From NCBI GenBank assembly GCA_965261725.1, contig CBDHDU010000016.1, positions 1 through 64,000 on the forward strand: DNA of 64,000 nucleotides, read 5' to 3'. Origin of the DNA: CANDOC01 sp965261725 (GTDB lineage: Bacteria > Pseudomonadota > Gammaproteobacteria > Pseudomonadales > Endozoicomonadaceae). Positions 19,475 to 29,477 of the stretch are shown here, in pieces. Under the pieces are notes generated by a model. The model made no database searches and was not told the DNA's origin. It was given only the letters and a program-made list of their open reading frames with translations. The position numbers were made by a program, and so were the translations under genes. Position 1 is the first letter of the stretch; each line of letters starts with the position of its first letter.

Positions 19475-20252
19475 GTCAGCCGGTCAGCAAACCTGTGCCC
19501 TGTATCGCACCGGCCCGCACTCATGCAGCTACCTGCCGGAACAAACAGCACAGACACTGTTTCTTGATCCTGCAATCAGAGCCGATGAGGTGCTGTACAC
19601 CAAACTCAGTGAGGTCGGCTTCAGGCGCAGTGGCACGATGTATTACCGGCCTGACTGTGAATCCTGTAAGGCCTGTATTCCTGCCAGAGTCGTTACCAGC
19701 AAATTCTCACCACGCCGAAGCCAGAAACGGATTATCCGCCGTAACAAAGATTTAACCATTGAAATGGCTCCCTGCGATTTCACCGAAGAAATCTATGCGC
19801 TTTATGAGCAATATATTGCCAGCCAGCATGCGGATGGTGATATGTTCCCTGCAACAGAGCAGCAATTCAGAGATTTTTTATGTGATGATAATCGCTCACA
19901 GGAAGTTACGGCTGAAAAACACCCAAGTTATTTTCTGTGTCTGCGGGACAAGGGTCGCCTTGTCGCGGTTGCAGTGATGGATCAACTGAGTAGCGGCCTC
20001 ACCGCCGCCTACACCTTTTACGATACCCGTGCAAAACGCCGCAGCCTCGGTAGTTATTGTATTTTATTGCAAATCTCGCTGGTAAATGCCCTGAAACTTG
20101 AATATCTGTACCTTGGGTATTGGATCAAACAGTGTCAAAAAATGTCATACAAGACTGATTTTACACCTGTGGAGCTATTGCTGGAATCTGGCTGGCAACG
20201 CTACATGAGCCCAACTGATATCGACAATATTGTCTTTACCCAAAGCAAATAA
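19458..20252 (+). CDS. bpt: Aspartate/glutamate leucyltransferase (Bpt, R-transferase family)
   Basis: A 264-residue protein of the bacterial arginyl/leucyl-transferase family that conjugates Leu to N-terminal Asp or Glu, creating ClpS-recognised degrons. It shows GPHSCSYLPEQTAQTLFLDP, the cysteine cluster YYRPDCESCKACIPARV, and the C-terminal LGSYCILLQISLVNALKLEY and YLGYWIKQCQKMSYK of the GNAT-like fold. The ATG at 19458 lies inside the end of aat and gives the family N-terminus; an in-frame upstream extension to 19374 only reads aat DNA in another frame. Confidence 0.93.
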   Translation: MTVTHKSAGQQTCALYRTGPHSCSYLPEQTAQTLFLDPAIRADEVLYTKLSEVGFRRSGTMYYRPDCESCKACIPARVVTSKFSPRRSQKRIIRRNKDLTIEMAPCDFTEEIYALYEQYIASQHADGDMFPATEQQFRDFLCDDNRSQEVTAEKHPSYFLCLRDKGRLVAVAVMDQLSSGLTAAYTFYDTRAKRRSLGSYCILLQISLVNALKLEYLYLGYWIKQCQKMSYKTDFTPVELLLESGWQRYMSPTDIDNIVFTQSK

Positions 20253-20457
20253 AGCCGGTTAGTACCATCGCTGATGATGCAAACCGCGACATACTGTACC
20301 AAATAGCCAGCCGAGCACGACTTTACTTCCGTTAAGGTTGAAGGCAGAATGCAGCCCGGTTTAGTGTGTATATTTCAATCCGTACGCTTGTTTACAAGTA
20401 AAAGCTGGCAACAGCATTACAATTCAAGGTAAGCGTACATTAGCAAGGTGAGCGCCC

Positions 20458-20676
20458 ATGGCGAAAGAAGACAGTCTGGAAATGGAAGGCACGGTTGTAG
20501 ACACCCTGCCTAATACTATGTTTCGTGTAGAGCTGGAAAACGGCCACATCGTAACTGCTCATATCTCCGGCAAAATGCGTAAAAACTACATCCGCATTCT
20601 GACCGGTGACAAGGTCAAGGTTGAACTGACACCTTACGACCTGACCAAAGGCCGCATTACTTACCGCGCGCGCTGA
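20458..20676 (+). CDS. infA: Translation initiation factor IF-1
   Basis: A 72-residue S1/OB-fold protein, full length and strongly conserved: MAKEDSLEMEGTVVDTLPN, FRVELENGHIVTAHISGKMR and a C-terminal KGRITYRAR. It binds the ribosomal A site during initiation. AAGGTGAG lies about 6 bases before the ATG. The 205 bases between bpt and infA presumably hold its promoter. Placement between the aminoacyl-transferase genes and clpA matches the order seen in many gammaproteobacteria. Confidence 0.97.
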   Translation: MAKEDSLEMEGTVVDTLPNTMFRVELENGHIVTAHISGKMRKNYIRILTGDKVKVELTPYDLTKGRITYRAR

Positions 20677-20718
20677 TCCAGACTGGCGCCCCGCCAGCCC
20701 GGGTCATGAAACGGATGT

Positions 20719-22983
20719 TTATTCCGTTTCGATATCCAGTGCCAGTTCGTCTTTATCGACGCTGACCTTCACGGTACCGCCCTTCTTGGCAAGCTTTCCG
20801 AACAGGATTTCTTCTGCCAGCGGCTTTTTCAGAGCATTCTGAATAACCCGGGCCATGGGGCGGGCGCCCATTTGTTTATCGTAACCTTCCAGTGCCAGCC
20901 AGTCGCGGGCATTTTCGTCGATATCCAGCACCACCTTCTTATCATCCAGCTGTGCCTGCAGCTCGGTCAGGAACTTATCAACTACATGCTTGATATGTCC
21001 TTCGCTCAGCGAGCTGAACTGAATCACTGAATCCAGACGGTTGCGGAATTCCGGCGTAAAGGTTTTCTTGATTGCCTCAGAGCCATCGGTCGTATGATCC
21101 TGCTCGGTGAAACCAATTGAACTACGGGTCATGGTTTCAGCACCGGCGTTGGTTGTCATAATCAGAATCACATTCCGGAAATCAGCTTTGCGACCGTTGT
21201 TATCGGTCAGGGTACCGTGATCCATCACCTGCAGCAGCAGGTTGAAGACATCCGGATGGCCTTTCTCGATTTCATCCAGCAGCAGCACACAGTGCGGTGT
21301 TTTATTGATCGCTTCTGTCAGCAAACCGCCCTGGTCATAACCGACATAACCCGGAGGTGCACCAATCAGACGGGAAACGGTGTGGCTTTCCATGTACTCA
21401 GACATATCAAACCGAACCAGCTCTATGCCCAGCTGAGTTGCCAGCTGACGACAAACTTCTGTTTTACCAACACCCGTTGGCCCTGCAAACAGGAATGAGC
21501 CCACAGGCTTTTCCGGTTCTTTCAGCCCGGCACGGGATAACTTGATGGCATTTGTCAGATTTTCGATAGCTTCATCCTGCCCGAACACAACCATTTTCAG
21601 GTTGCGATCCAGCTTGGACATCATTTCCTTATCAGAAGCTGAAACTGACTTTGGCGGTATCCGGGCAATCTTGGCAACAATCGCCTCGATATCCCCGACA
21701 TCAATACTTTTCTTGCGCTTGTCTTCCTTCAGCAGACGCTGATAGGCGCCTGCTTCATCAATAACGTCAATCGCCTTGTCAGGCATATGACGATCATTGA
21801 TATAACGGTCAGCAAGCTCAGAGGCTGCTCTGAGGGCATTATCCTTGTACTTGATCTCGTGATGCTCTTCGAACTTCGGCTTCAGCCCCTTGAGAATCCG
21901 GATTGTATCTTCAACTGAAGGCTCGGTGACATCTACCTTTTGAAAACGCCGCGCCAGCGCCCGGTCTTTCTCAAAAATACCGCGGAATTCCTGGAAGGTG
22001 GTGGAACCTACGCAGCGCAAATCACCACTCGTCAGCAACGGCTTGAGCAGATTGGAGGCATCCATCACCCCACCGGACGCAGCACCGGCACCGATAATGG
22101 TATGGATCTCATCAATGAAGAGAATGGCATCATCTTTTTTCTTAAGTTCTGCCAGTAACTTCTTGAAACGCTTCTCAAAATCACCACGATACTTGGTGCC
22201 CGCCAATAAAGCACCGAGATCCAGCGAATAGACAACACTGTCAGTCAGTACCTCAGGCACCTCACCATCGACGATCTTACGGGCAAGACCTTCAGCGATA
22301 GCGGTTTTACCGACACCGGCCTCACCCACCAGCAACGGGTTGTTCTTGCGACGACGTACCAGTATCTGGGCAACCCGCTCAATCTCCTGATCACGACCGA
22401 TCAGCGGATCAATGCGTCCTTTCTTGGCCTGCTCATTCAGGTTAGTGGCATAGCTTTCCAACGGTTTGGTGCTGGTGCCTTCAGATTCTGTGGGCTCATC
22501 TTCATTACTGGTTAGTCCCAGCGGTTCTTCATCACCGGCATTATCAGACACTTTAGAGATACCGTGCGCGATGTAATTCACCACATCGATACGAGCCACA
22601 TCCTGCTGTTTCAGGAAGTAAACCGCCTGGCTCTCCTGCTCACTGAAAATAGCAACCAGTACATTGGCACCGGTCACTTCCTTCTTGCCCGAGCTCTGGA
22701 CATGAAAAACAGCCCGCTGAAGCACCCGCTGAAAACCCAGGGTTGGCTGGGTTTCACGCTCTTCATCATGGGCAGGAATCAGGGGGGTGGTGGCATCAAC
22801 AAAATCCACCAGATCCTGACGCAGCCTGGAAATATTGGCACCACACGATTCCAGTACCAGACTGGCGGTCTCATTATCAAGCAAGGCAAGCAACAGGTGC
22901 TCAACGGTCATAAATTCATGCCGCTTGCTTTTTGCTTCTTTAAACGCCAGGTTCAGCGTAATTTCGAGTTCTTTATTGAGCAT
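20719..22983 (-). CDS. clpA: ATP-dependent Clp protease ATP-binding subunit ClpA
   Basis: A 754-residue AAA+ unfoldase that feeds ClpP. The Clp-N domain starts MLNKELEITLNLAFKEA. The first AAA module has Walker A GEAGVGKTAIAEG and Walker B DDAILFIDEIHT; the second has GPTGVGKTEVC and LLLDEIEKGHPDVF. ATG 22983 is chosen because it gives the canonical N-terminus; the open frame extends to 23112 but that part overlaps clpS. It follows clpS by 20 bases in an operon. With ClpS and the Aat and Bpt transferases upstream of it, the N-degron pathway is encoded in about 5 kb; ClpP is not in the window. Confidence 0.95.
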   Translation of the reverse strand: MLNKELEITLNLAFKEAKSKRHEFMTVEHLLLALLDNETASLVLESCGANISRLRQDLVDFVDATTPLIPAHDEERETQPTLGFQRVLQRAVFHVQSSGKKEVTGANVLVAIFSEQESQAVYFLKQQDVARIDVVNYIAHGISKVSDNAGDEEPLGLTSNEDEPTESEGTSTKPLESYATNLNEQAKKGRIDPLIGRDQEIERVAQILVRRRKNNPLLVGEAGVGKTAIAEGLARKIVDGEVPEVLTDSVVYSLDLGALLAGTKYRGDFEKRFKKLLAELKKKDDAILFIDEIHTIIGAGAASGGVMDASNLLKPLLTSGDLRCVGSTTFQEFRGIFEKDRALARRFQKVDVTEPSVEDTIRILKGLKPKFEEHHEIKYKDNALRAASELADRYINDRHMPDKAIDVIDEAGAYQRLLKEDKRKKSIDVGDIEAIVAKIARIPPKSVSASDKEMMSKLDRNLKMVVFGQDEAIENLTNAIKLSRAGLKEPEKPVGSFLFAGPTGVGKTEVCRQLATQLGIELVRFDMSEYMESHTVSRLIGAPPGYVGYDQGGLLTEAINKTPHCVLLLDEIEKGHPDVFNLLLQVMDHGTLTDNNGRKADFRNVILIMTTNAGAETMTRSSIGFTEQDHTTDGSEAIKKTFTPEFRNRLDSVIQFSSLSEGHIKHVVDKFLTELQAQLDDKKVVLDIDENARDWLALEGYDKQMGARPMARVIQNALKKPLAEEILFGKLAKKGGTVKVSVDKDELALDIETE

Positions 22984-23003
22984 GGCAATACCTTGGCTAA
23001 GCG

Positions 23004-23363
23004 TTAGTCTGCCTGTTCCGTTTTGCACAATAACGGATGGTTGTGTTCCCTTGAGAACCGGTTCACCATATCCGCCTTTGTCTCTGCGATATCCCTGGTA
23101 TAAACGCCACACACGGCTTTGCCCTGGGTGTGGATCATCAGCATAATCTGAGTGGCTTTCTCAGACGGTATGCTGAAGAACTGCTCCAGTACGTCAACTA
23201 CAAAATCCATGGGAGTGTAGTCATCATTAAGAAGTATAACCTTGTACATGGACGGTGGCTTAATCTTCGCCTTCTCAGGCGCTACTGCCACATCACTATC
23301 CATATCGGGATTTTGATGACCTTCTTTATCTAAATTTAGACGAATCTCACTCATGACACTCAT
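23004..23363 (-). CDS. clpS: ATP-dependent Clp protease adaptor ClpS
   Basis: A 119-residue N-recognin that delivers substrates with N-terminal Leu, Phe, Tyr or Trp to ClpA. The core is complete: MYKVILLNDDYTPMDFVVDV, the binding-pocket region, VCGVYTRDIAETKADMVN and HPLLCKTEQ. Two ATGs are possible, 23363 and 23354, neither with a strong ribosome site; the longer is given. clpA begins 20 bases downstream. Confidence 0.93.
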   Translation of the reverse strand: MSVMSEIRLNLDKEGHQNPDMDSDVAVAPEKAKIKPPSMYKVILLNDDYTPMDFVVDVLEQFFSIPSEKATQIMLMIHTQGKAVCGVYTRDIAETKADMVNRFSREHNHPLLCKTEQAD

Positions 23364-23751
23364 TGTCAGAAAAAAAATTCTGCTCTTTGGTATAAAAACA
23401 TAAAACCTCTGCAGCAACCCCGCAGGCAAGTACTTTCTCCGGCAGACCCGCCTGATATTCACTGCATGTGTAAATTTACGATGAAAACGCCGCCGCCTCG
23501 GGCTTCATTCCCATTTTCACAGTTCGGGGTGAGCAGCCTTTCCCGCTCATGGCTGTTTGCACAGCAAGCATAAGTCACCAGAATCTTATGGTACACAGGG
23601 CGGACAACTCTTGACAGACAATTTTCGTTCCCTGACACTTGACTGAACCCATAGGACATGGGTACGAGCCCCCGTCAAAAAACAATAAACGGACGAAGGG
23701 CTGAAATAATAAAAAAGACCCCTATCGGGAGTAGACGTAGAGGGATTAAGG
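23364..23751. other. Intergenic region between divergent clpS and cspD
   Basis: This 388-base stretch separates divergent genes and should hold both promoters. A TTGACA at about 23612 is a possible -35 element for cspD, but I find no convincing -10 at standard spacing. The long leader would be typical for cold-shock genes. Small open frames here show no protein-like composition and were not called. Confidence 0.4.
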
Positions 23752-24063
23752 ATGCCTACAGGTAAAGTTAAGTGGTTCAATAACGCCAAGGGATATGGAT
23801 TTGTCCTTTCTGGTGAAGATGGCAGTAGTGGTGAAGATCTGTTCGTTCACTACTCATCTATCAATATGGAAGGCTACAAGACGCTCAAGGCGGGCCAAAG
23901 CGTAAGCTTTGATATCCTCCAGGGGCCGAAAGGCCTGCATGCGATTAATATTGCGATTCTCGACCATCAAGATGCAGCTGAACCCGGTGGTGCACCATCA
24001 CCACAGGCTTCGGAACCGATCCGCTCACCCGAACCGGAAACCGAGTCCGCTACTGAATCTTGA
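23752..24063 (+). CDS. cspD: Cold-shock domain protein, CspD-like
   Basis: A 103-residue protein with an N-terminal cold-shock domain (residues 1-69) that binds single-stranded nucleic acid. RNP1 is KGYGFV and RNP2 is DLFVHYSSI; the start is PTGKVKWFNNAKGYGF. After residue 70 it has a low-complexity acidic tail rich in Pro, Ser and Glu, longer than in E. coli CspD (74 residues). GAGGG lies just upstream of the ATG. Placement divergent to clpS-clpA is the same as in E. coli, which supports the cspD name. Confidence 0.88.
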   Translation: MPTGKVKWFNNAKGYGFVLSGEDGSSGEDLFVHYSSINMEGYKTLKAGQSVSFDILQGPKGLHAINIAILDHQDAAEPGGAPSPQASEPIRSPEPETESATES

Positions 24064-24209
24064 TGCTCTCATGTATGCCAAGGATAGCATCATGGGGTGT
24101 ATATGATACGTGTTACGGATACAGCGCGAAGACAGAGAAGGACGTTCTGAGTTCACAATGAATCCGATACATTAAAATCTGAAGTCCTTTGGCTTGAACC
24201 TGACCCTCT

Positions 24210-24246
24210 ACAGGGCAGATGTTAATACATCTGCCCTGTTTTTTTT
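24210..24246 (+). terminator. Rho-independent terminator after cspD
   Basis: A perfect 13-bp stem (ACAGGGCAGATGT paired with ACATCTGCCCTGT) around a TAAT loop, followed by a run of eight T. It lies about 150 bases after cspD on the plus strand; the long 3' region before it has no open frame I can support. Confidence 0.9.
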
Positions 24247-24289
24247 GTGCCAGCATAACCGCTTAAAGCAACAACTTCAGATCGAACAT

Positions 24290-24323
24290 AAAAAAGGCCA
24301 CGGTTTCTATTGAAACCATGACC
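24290..24323 (-). terminator. Rho-independent terminator after icd
   Basis: On the minus strand, GGTCATGGTTTC pairs with GAAACCGTGGCC (one G-T pair allowed) around an AATA loop, followed by TTTTTTAT. It sits about 35 bases downstream of the icd stop. Confidence 0.85.
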
Positions 24324-24356
24324 CTGAAACAGCAATAAAAGAAGCTGTGGAGCAGG

Positions 24357-25615
<1,259 letters not shown>

Positions 25616-26021
25616 GCGTTACTCCGTTTTTTCTCTTGATCAGAATAAGATCGGCTTATTTCAAAGGTATAGAATGTATAGCCGACCCACAGTGTTCTTG
25701 TATTTTTATTACCACCGTGCCTGAAGCGTTTTGTCGTTTCATGATATGCACAGTGTTGACTGCCGACCCTGAAATAGTGAAAGTCGCAGCGAAAACGTGA
25801 TAGTCAGTATCCGCCTGCGTGCTGTTCCGACAAGGGCACCTCACGAGCCGTTATACGATATAACAAACCACTGTGTTTATAAATGTTGTTTTGTTACCGG
25901 CAGCAGTTTCTCAACTTTATTTATAAAACATTTACACTGTTTCAGTGGCTAATGCAGATGACAGCAGCGGATTATTCTCGTTAAAATCGGCTGCTTTCCC
26001 TTAATTACGTGTATTGAATCC
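25616..26021. other. Intergenic region between divergent icd and mnmA
   Basis: A 406-base gap that should hold both promoters. Its right half is AT-rich (about 25860-25945) with two imperfect TTATAAA-type repeats. No open frame with protein-like composition was seen. Confidence 0.35.
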
Positions 26022-27125
26022 ATGACCCAAGCAACCGGACCACGCGTCATCGTCGGCATGTCGGGCGGTGTTGACTCCTCAGTTTCCGCCCTGCTGCTGC
26101 AACAGCAAGGCTATCAGGTCGAAGGCCTGTTTATGAAAAACTGGGAAGAAGACGACGGTACCGAATACTGTACCGCCATGGATGATCTCGCCGACGCTCA
26201 GGCCGTCTGCGACCGACTTGGTATTCACCTGCACAAGGCCAACTTTGCCTCCGAATACTGGGATAATGTCTTTGAGCACTTCCTCGAAGAATATCGTGCC
26301 GGTCGCACACCCAACCCGGACATCCTGTGTAACCGTGAAATCAAGTTCAAAGCCTTTCTGGACTATGCCCTGACGCTGGGCGCCGATCTGATCGCCATGG
26401 GCCACTACTGTCAGATCGAAAAGAAAGACGGTCGCACCTATCTGAAAAAAGGCCTGGACAACAACAAGGACCAGACCTATTTCCTGCATCAGGTAGGCGA
26501 GAAAGAGCTGGAGCGCACTCTGTTCCCCGTCGGCGGCATGGAAAAGCCGGTAGTACGCGAGCTGGCGAGCAAACACAATCTTGAGACCAGCGCCAAAAAA
26601 GACAGTACCGGCATCTGCTTTATCGGCGAACGCCGCTTTAAAGACTTTCTGAAGCAGTATATTCCGGCGCAACCCGGTCCGATTGCCACCACCGAAGGTG
26701 ATATTATCGGCGAACATCATGGCCTGATGTACCACACCATCGGTCAGCGTCAGGGGTTAGGTATTGGTGGTATGAAAGCCGCGTCAGAACTGCCCTGGTA
26801 TGTGGTCGAGAAAGATGTTGCCCGTAACGTATTGATTGTCGGCCAGGGTAATGATCATCCGCTGCTGTTCTCTGGCAGTCTGTCCAGTGATGATATTTTC
26901 TGGATTAACGGTGAGCCACCGGTCAGCGGTACCCGACTCAAAGCCAAAGTGCGTTACCGCCAACCGGATCAGGCCTGCCGTATTGATCAGCAGGAAGACG
27001 GCAGCTGGCTGCTGTCCTTCGATGAGCCACAGCGTGCAGTCACCCCCGGTCAGTCAGTGGTGCTGTATGATGGTGATATCTGTCTGGGCGGCGGCGTTAT
27101 CAACAAGCGCTACCAGCCAGCCTGA
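26022..27125 (+). CDS. mnmA: tRNA-specific 2-thiouridylase MnmA
   Basis: A 367-residue enzyme that thiolates U34 of tRNA-Lys, -Glu and -Gln using ATP and sulfur relayed by the Tus system. The ATP PP-loop is MSGGVDSSVSALLL (residues about 11-24). The two catalytic cysteines are in NPDILCNREIKF and GICFIGERRFKDFL. The C-terminal domain contains VRYRQPDQ and RAVTPGQSVVLYDGD. Length and start match the family. hflD follows 83 bases downstream, the usual gammaproteobacterial pairing. Confidence 0.96.
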   Translation: MTQATGPRVIVGMSGGVDSSVSALLLQQQGYQVEGLFMKNWEEDDGTEYCTAMDDLADAQAVCDRLGIHLHKANFASEYWDNVFEHFLEEYRAGRTPNPDILCNREIKFKAFLDYALTLGADLIAMGHYCQIEKKDGRTYLKKGLDNNKDQTYFLHQVGEKELERTLFPVGGMEKPVVRELASKHNLETSAKKDSTGICFIGERRFKDFLKQYIPAQPGPIATTEGDIIGEHHGLMYHTIGQRQGLGIGGMKAASELPWYVVEKDVARNVLIVGQGNDHPLLFSGSLSSDDIFWINGEPPVSGTRLKAKVRYRQPDQACRIDQQEDGSWLLSFDEPQRAVTPGQSVVLYDGDICLGGGVINKRYQPA

Positions 27126-27208
27126 ACCGGGATCAAAGCTGCCATTGCGCTCACCGTATAATGGCAGTTATCGTTTATATAGAATGTATTGCAGATAGAG
27201 GATTACGA

Positions 27209-27829
27209 GTGCCCTACTCTACGGAAGATCAGGCTCTGGCGCTGGCGGGTGTATTTCAGGCAACCCGTTTAGTGCAGGATATTGCGCATAAGGGGCGCTG
27301 TGATGACAACGATATGGCTGTTTGTCTGGAAAGCCTGTTCCAGACAAACCCGGATTCGGTCGAAGCCGTTTACGGAAAAGCCGCCAACTTGCAGACCGGT
27401 CTGCGGTTTGTCCGTGATTTGCTGTTCAAGGATGCGGCGGTTGTTAAGTCCGACAGCCTTCGCTACGGACTAGCGTTGCTACACCTGGAACGCAAACTCG
27501 CTAAACGCAATGATATGCTGAACCTGATTGGCGAAAAACTCGACGCCACTGCCAAACAGCGGGAACACTTTGAATTGCTGCATGAGAATATTATCGCCAG
27601 CGTTGCTGATATTTATCTTCAGTCAATCAGTACCTTCGGCACCCGAATTCATGTAGTGGGTGAACGTGCCCACGTCGAGCAAAAAGCCAATACCGCGAAG
27701 ATCCGTGCCTGCCTGCTTGCAGGTATCCGTTCAGCAATGCTCTGGAGCCAGACCGGCGGCAGCCGCTGGCAGCTGGTATGGTCCCGCAAAAAGCTGGGAC
27801 AGGCTGCTGACAGGCTGCTTCATAGCTGA
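27209..27829 (+). CDS. hflD: High-frequency lysogenization protein HflD homolog
   Basis: A 206-residue all-helical, membrane-associated protein of the HflD family. Typical features are QALALAGVFQATRLVQDIA near the N-terminus, RYGLALLHLERKLAKR, and the C-terminal IRACLLAGIRSAMLWSQTGG and RWQLVWSR. The GTG at 27209 is chosen: AGAGGA lies 7 bases upstream and it gives the family N-terminus, whereas the frame open from 27161 has no ribosome site. It is co-oriented with mnmA. The physiological role is poorly defined outside lambda biology. Confidence 0.92.
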   Translation: MPYSTEDQALALAGVFQATRLVQDIAHKGRCDDNDMAVCLESLFQTNPDSVEAVYGKAANLQTGLRFVRDLLFKDAAVVKSDSLRYGLALLHLERKLAKRNDMLNLIGEKLDATAKQREHFELLHENIIASVADIYLQSISTFGTRIHVVGERAHVEQKANTAKIRACLLAGIRSAMLWSQTGGSRWQLVWSRKKLGQAADRLLHS

Positions 27830-27833
27830 TTTT

Positions 27834-27870
27834 ACCTGTGCCACGCATCCGGCGGCACAGGTATTCTTTA
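27834..27870 (+). terminator. Probable terminator after hflD
   Basis: ACCTGTGCC pairs with GGCACAGGT around an 11-base loop, followed by ATTCTTTA. It begins 4 bases after the hflD stop; the T-run is weak. Confidence 0.55.
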
Positions 27871-29226
27871 CAGCTGGGCCTTACTCGGATCACAAAGCTG
27901 CCCAATGAAAAGGATACTTTTAGATGGGATATGCCTGATCATATAGAGGAACGGTCTGTCCAGAGTAACATTAACGTACCCTGGAGCCTTCGAACAGCCA
28001 TCAGCACAACACGTACTGGTCACTGCCGCCGCCGCAATCCCTTTTTCATCAACCCGTACAACTGCCTGCTGTTTCATTTCCTCAACCCAGGCCCCTGAGT
28101 TTTTCAGCAGAGAGTCAAGACAGGCTTCCGGGGAGAAAATAAACGGAGGCAAAACAGTTTGCAGATCAGCCTCCGCCTCCACTTTGAAGGCTGGCATGGT
28201 AAGTTCAACCATATAACCCTGCCACTGACTCTTGCCTCTGCCCTGATCAACCGTTTTTTTCAGCATCTTATTAAATTGCTCCAGCGCCAGTTTCGTTGGA
28301 AGCGTTCCTTTTGGCGGCAGCATCATGACCATTTCAAAATGCTGACTGAAACCACACGTTTTTTCTACAACTTCCCAGTTGTTATGTTCGCCATAGCATG
28401 TTGTTTCCATATCCTGACAGTGCATCATATGAACTTCTTTCAATGATTCCCTCATACCAGGAAGCCAAAACGCTCCTCCACCGCTAATTTTTGTAAAAAT
28501 CTTTGCCCAGGGAGCCTGCAGATAAATCGCGTTTAGCAAGGCAATCGCAGGATTCCGCTGGCTTAATGATTCATTATCGAGGCAGGACGGAATTAAATCA
28601 TGTGTTGCCTGCCTGATCGCCTCATTAACATTACCAACTAAACCGGCGGCATTTTGCCAGTCTATATCTCCGGCCAATAGGGCTGCTGGTACATGCTGAG
28701 ACATGTATTGTTTGAAAACGGGGTGCAATCCGTGATCGCCCCTTACCAGCACGATATTACTGCTGGTAAATATCTCCGCACGCCCCATCTCTTTTTCAGT
28801 CAGCCCTGGTTTCGCTGCTATTAACCCCTTTTCCAGCCATTGCCACAGAGCCGGAATGTGGTGTTCTTCAACTTGCAGATATTCAGCCAGCTTCTGACTG
28901 GTATGACCCGATGAGCCAAACGCCAGCAAAGCCAGCATCGAAACGATGCTGTGATTGGAAATTACCCGGTTTTTTTCAGGCTCCCTCTTACAGGCCCTGA
29001 TGAACATATCATAAGCCAGCCAGTTAAAACGGTCCGTATAAGTTTTCCCGTCAAATACTGAAGCCGGAGCTACTTTTAGGCATTCTGCGCATCGATCACC
29101 CGAAACCGCATAGCGGGGATTTTGACAGCTTTCACATTCAATTAAACGGGCTTGTATTGTCAAAGACAAACACAGCCCGGTAATTAATCCTGAAAACAAT
29201 AAAACACATCTATTTCTTAAATGCAT
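27868..29226 (-). CDS. Secreted serpin (serine protease inhibitor family)
   Basis: A 452-residue serpin. Residues 1-26 are a signal peptide (cleavage likely at IQA-R). A CX2C-X11-CX2C cluster follows (Cys31, 34, 46, 49), unusual for serpins. The serpin core includes NRVISNHSIVSMLALLAFGS, IALLNAIYLQAPWAKIF and the C-terminal DRPFLYMIRHIPSKSILFIG. The reactive-loop hinge VDEKGIAAAAVTS (about 392-404) has the small residues needed for loop insertion, but P14 is Ile rather than Thr/Ser. The exposed loop that follows, TCCADGCSKA, is Cys-rich, so the P1 residue cannot be assigned. ATG 29226 is preferred to an upstream in-frame start at 29274. It converges on hflD. A role against host or competitor proteases is inferred. 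Confidence 0.88.
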   Translation of the reverse strand: MHLRNRCVLLFSGLITGLCLSLTIQARLIECESCQNPRYAVSGDRCAECLKVAPASVFDGKTYTDRFNWLAYDMFIRACKREPEKNRVISNHSIVSMLALLAFGSSGHTSQKLAEYLQVEEHHIPALWQWLEKGLIAAKPGLTEKEMGRAEIFTSSNIVLVRGDHGLHPVFKQYMSQHVPAALLAGDIDWQNAAGLVGNVNEAIRQATHDLIPSCLDNESLSQRNPAIALLNAIYLQAPWAKIFTKISGGGAFWLPGMRESLKEVHMMHCQDMETTCYGEHNNWEVVEKTCGFSQHFEMVMMLPPKGTLPTKLALEQFNKMLKKTVDQGRGKSQWQGYMVELTMPAFKVEAEADLQTVLPPFIFSPEACLDSLLKNSGAWVEEMKQQAVVRVDEKGIAAAAVTSTCCADGCSKAPGYVNVTLDRPFLYMIRHIPSKSILFIGQLCDPSKAQL

Positions 29227-29477
29227 ACACACTAACCTTGGGTCTATTTTCGGAAGGTAACAAGTCTTTAGCAAGGTTTAGCTTTGATACAAAAAAGACT
29301 GACAGCCGGTTGAGTAACCATGTTACACGGTCATTTTTACAATCGCTGCCGGTTCAACCACTTGTTTTCTTGCGTATTTTCATAACCCAGTAGCCTGCCA
29401 TTTCCTGCTTATGACTGTTTGGGGTAGAATGCAGCGCTTTCCTTCCTTACGAACATAAACCAATGGTGAGTGGTTTA

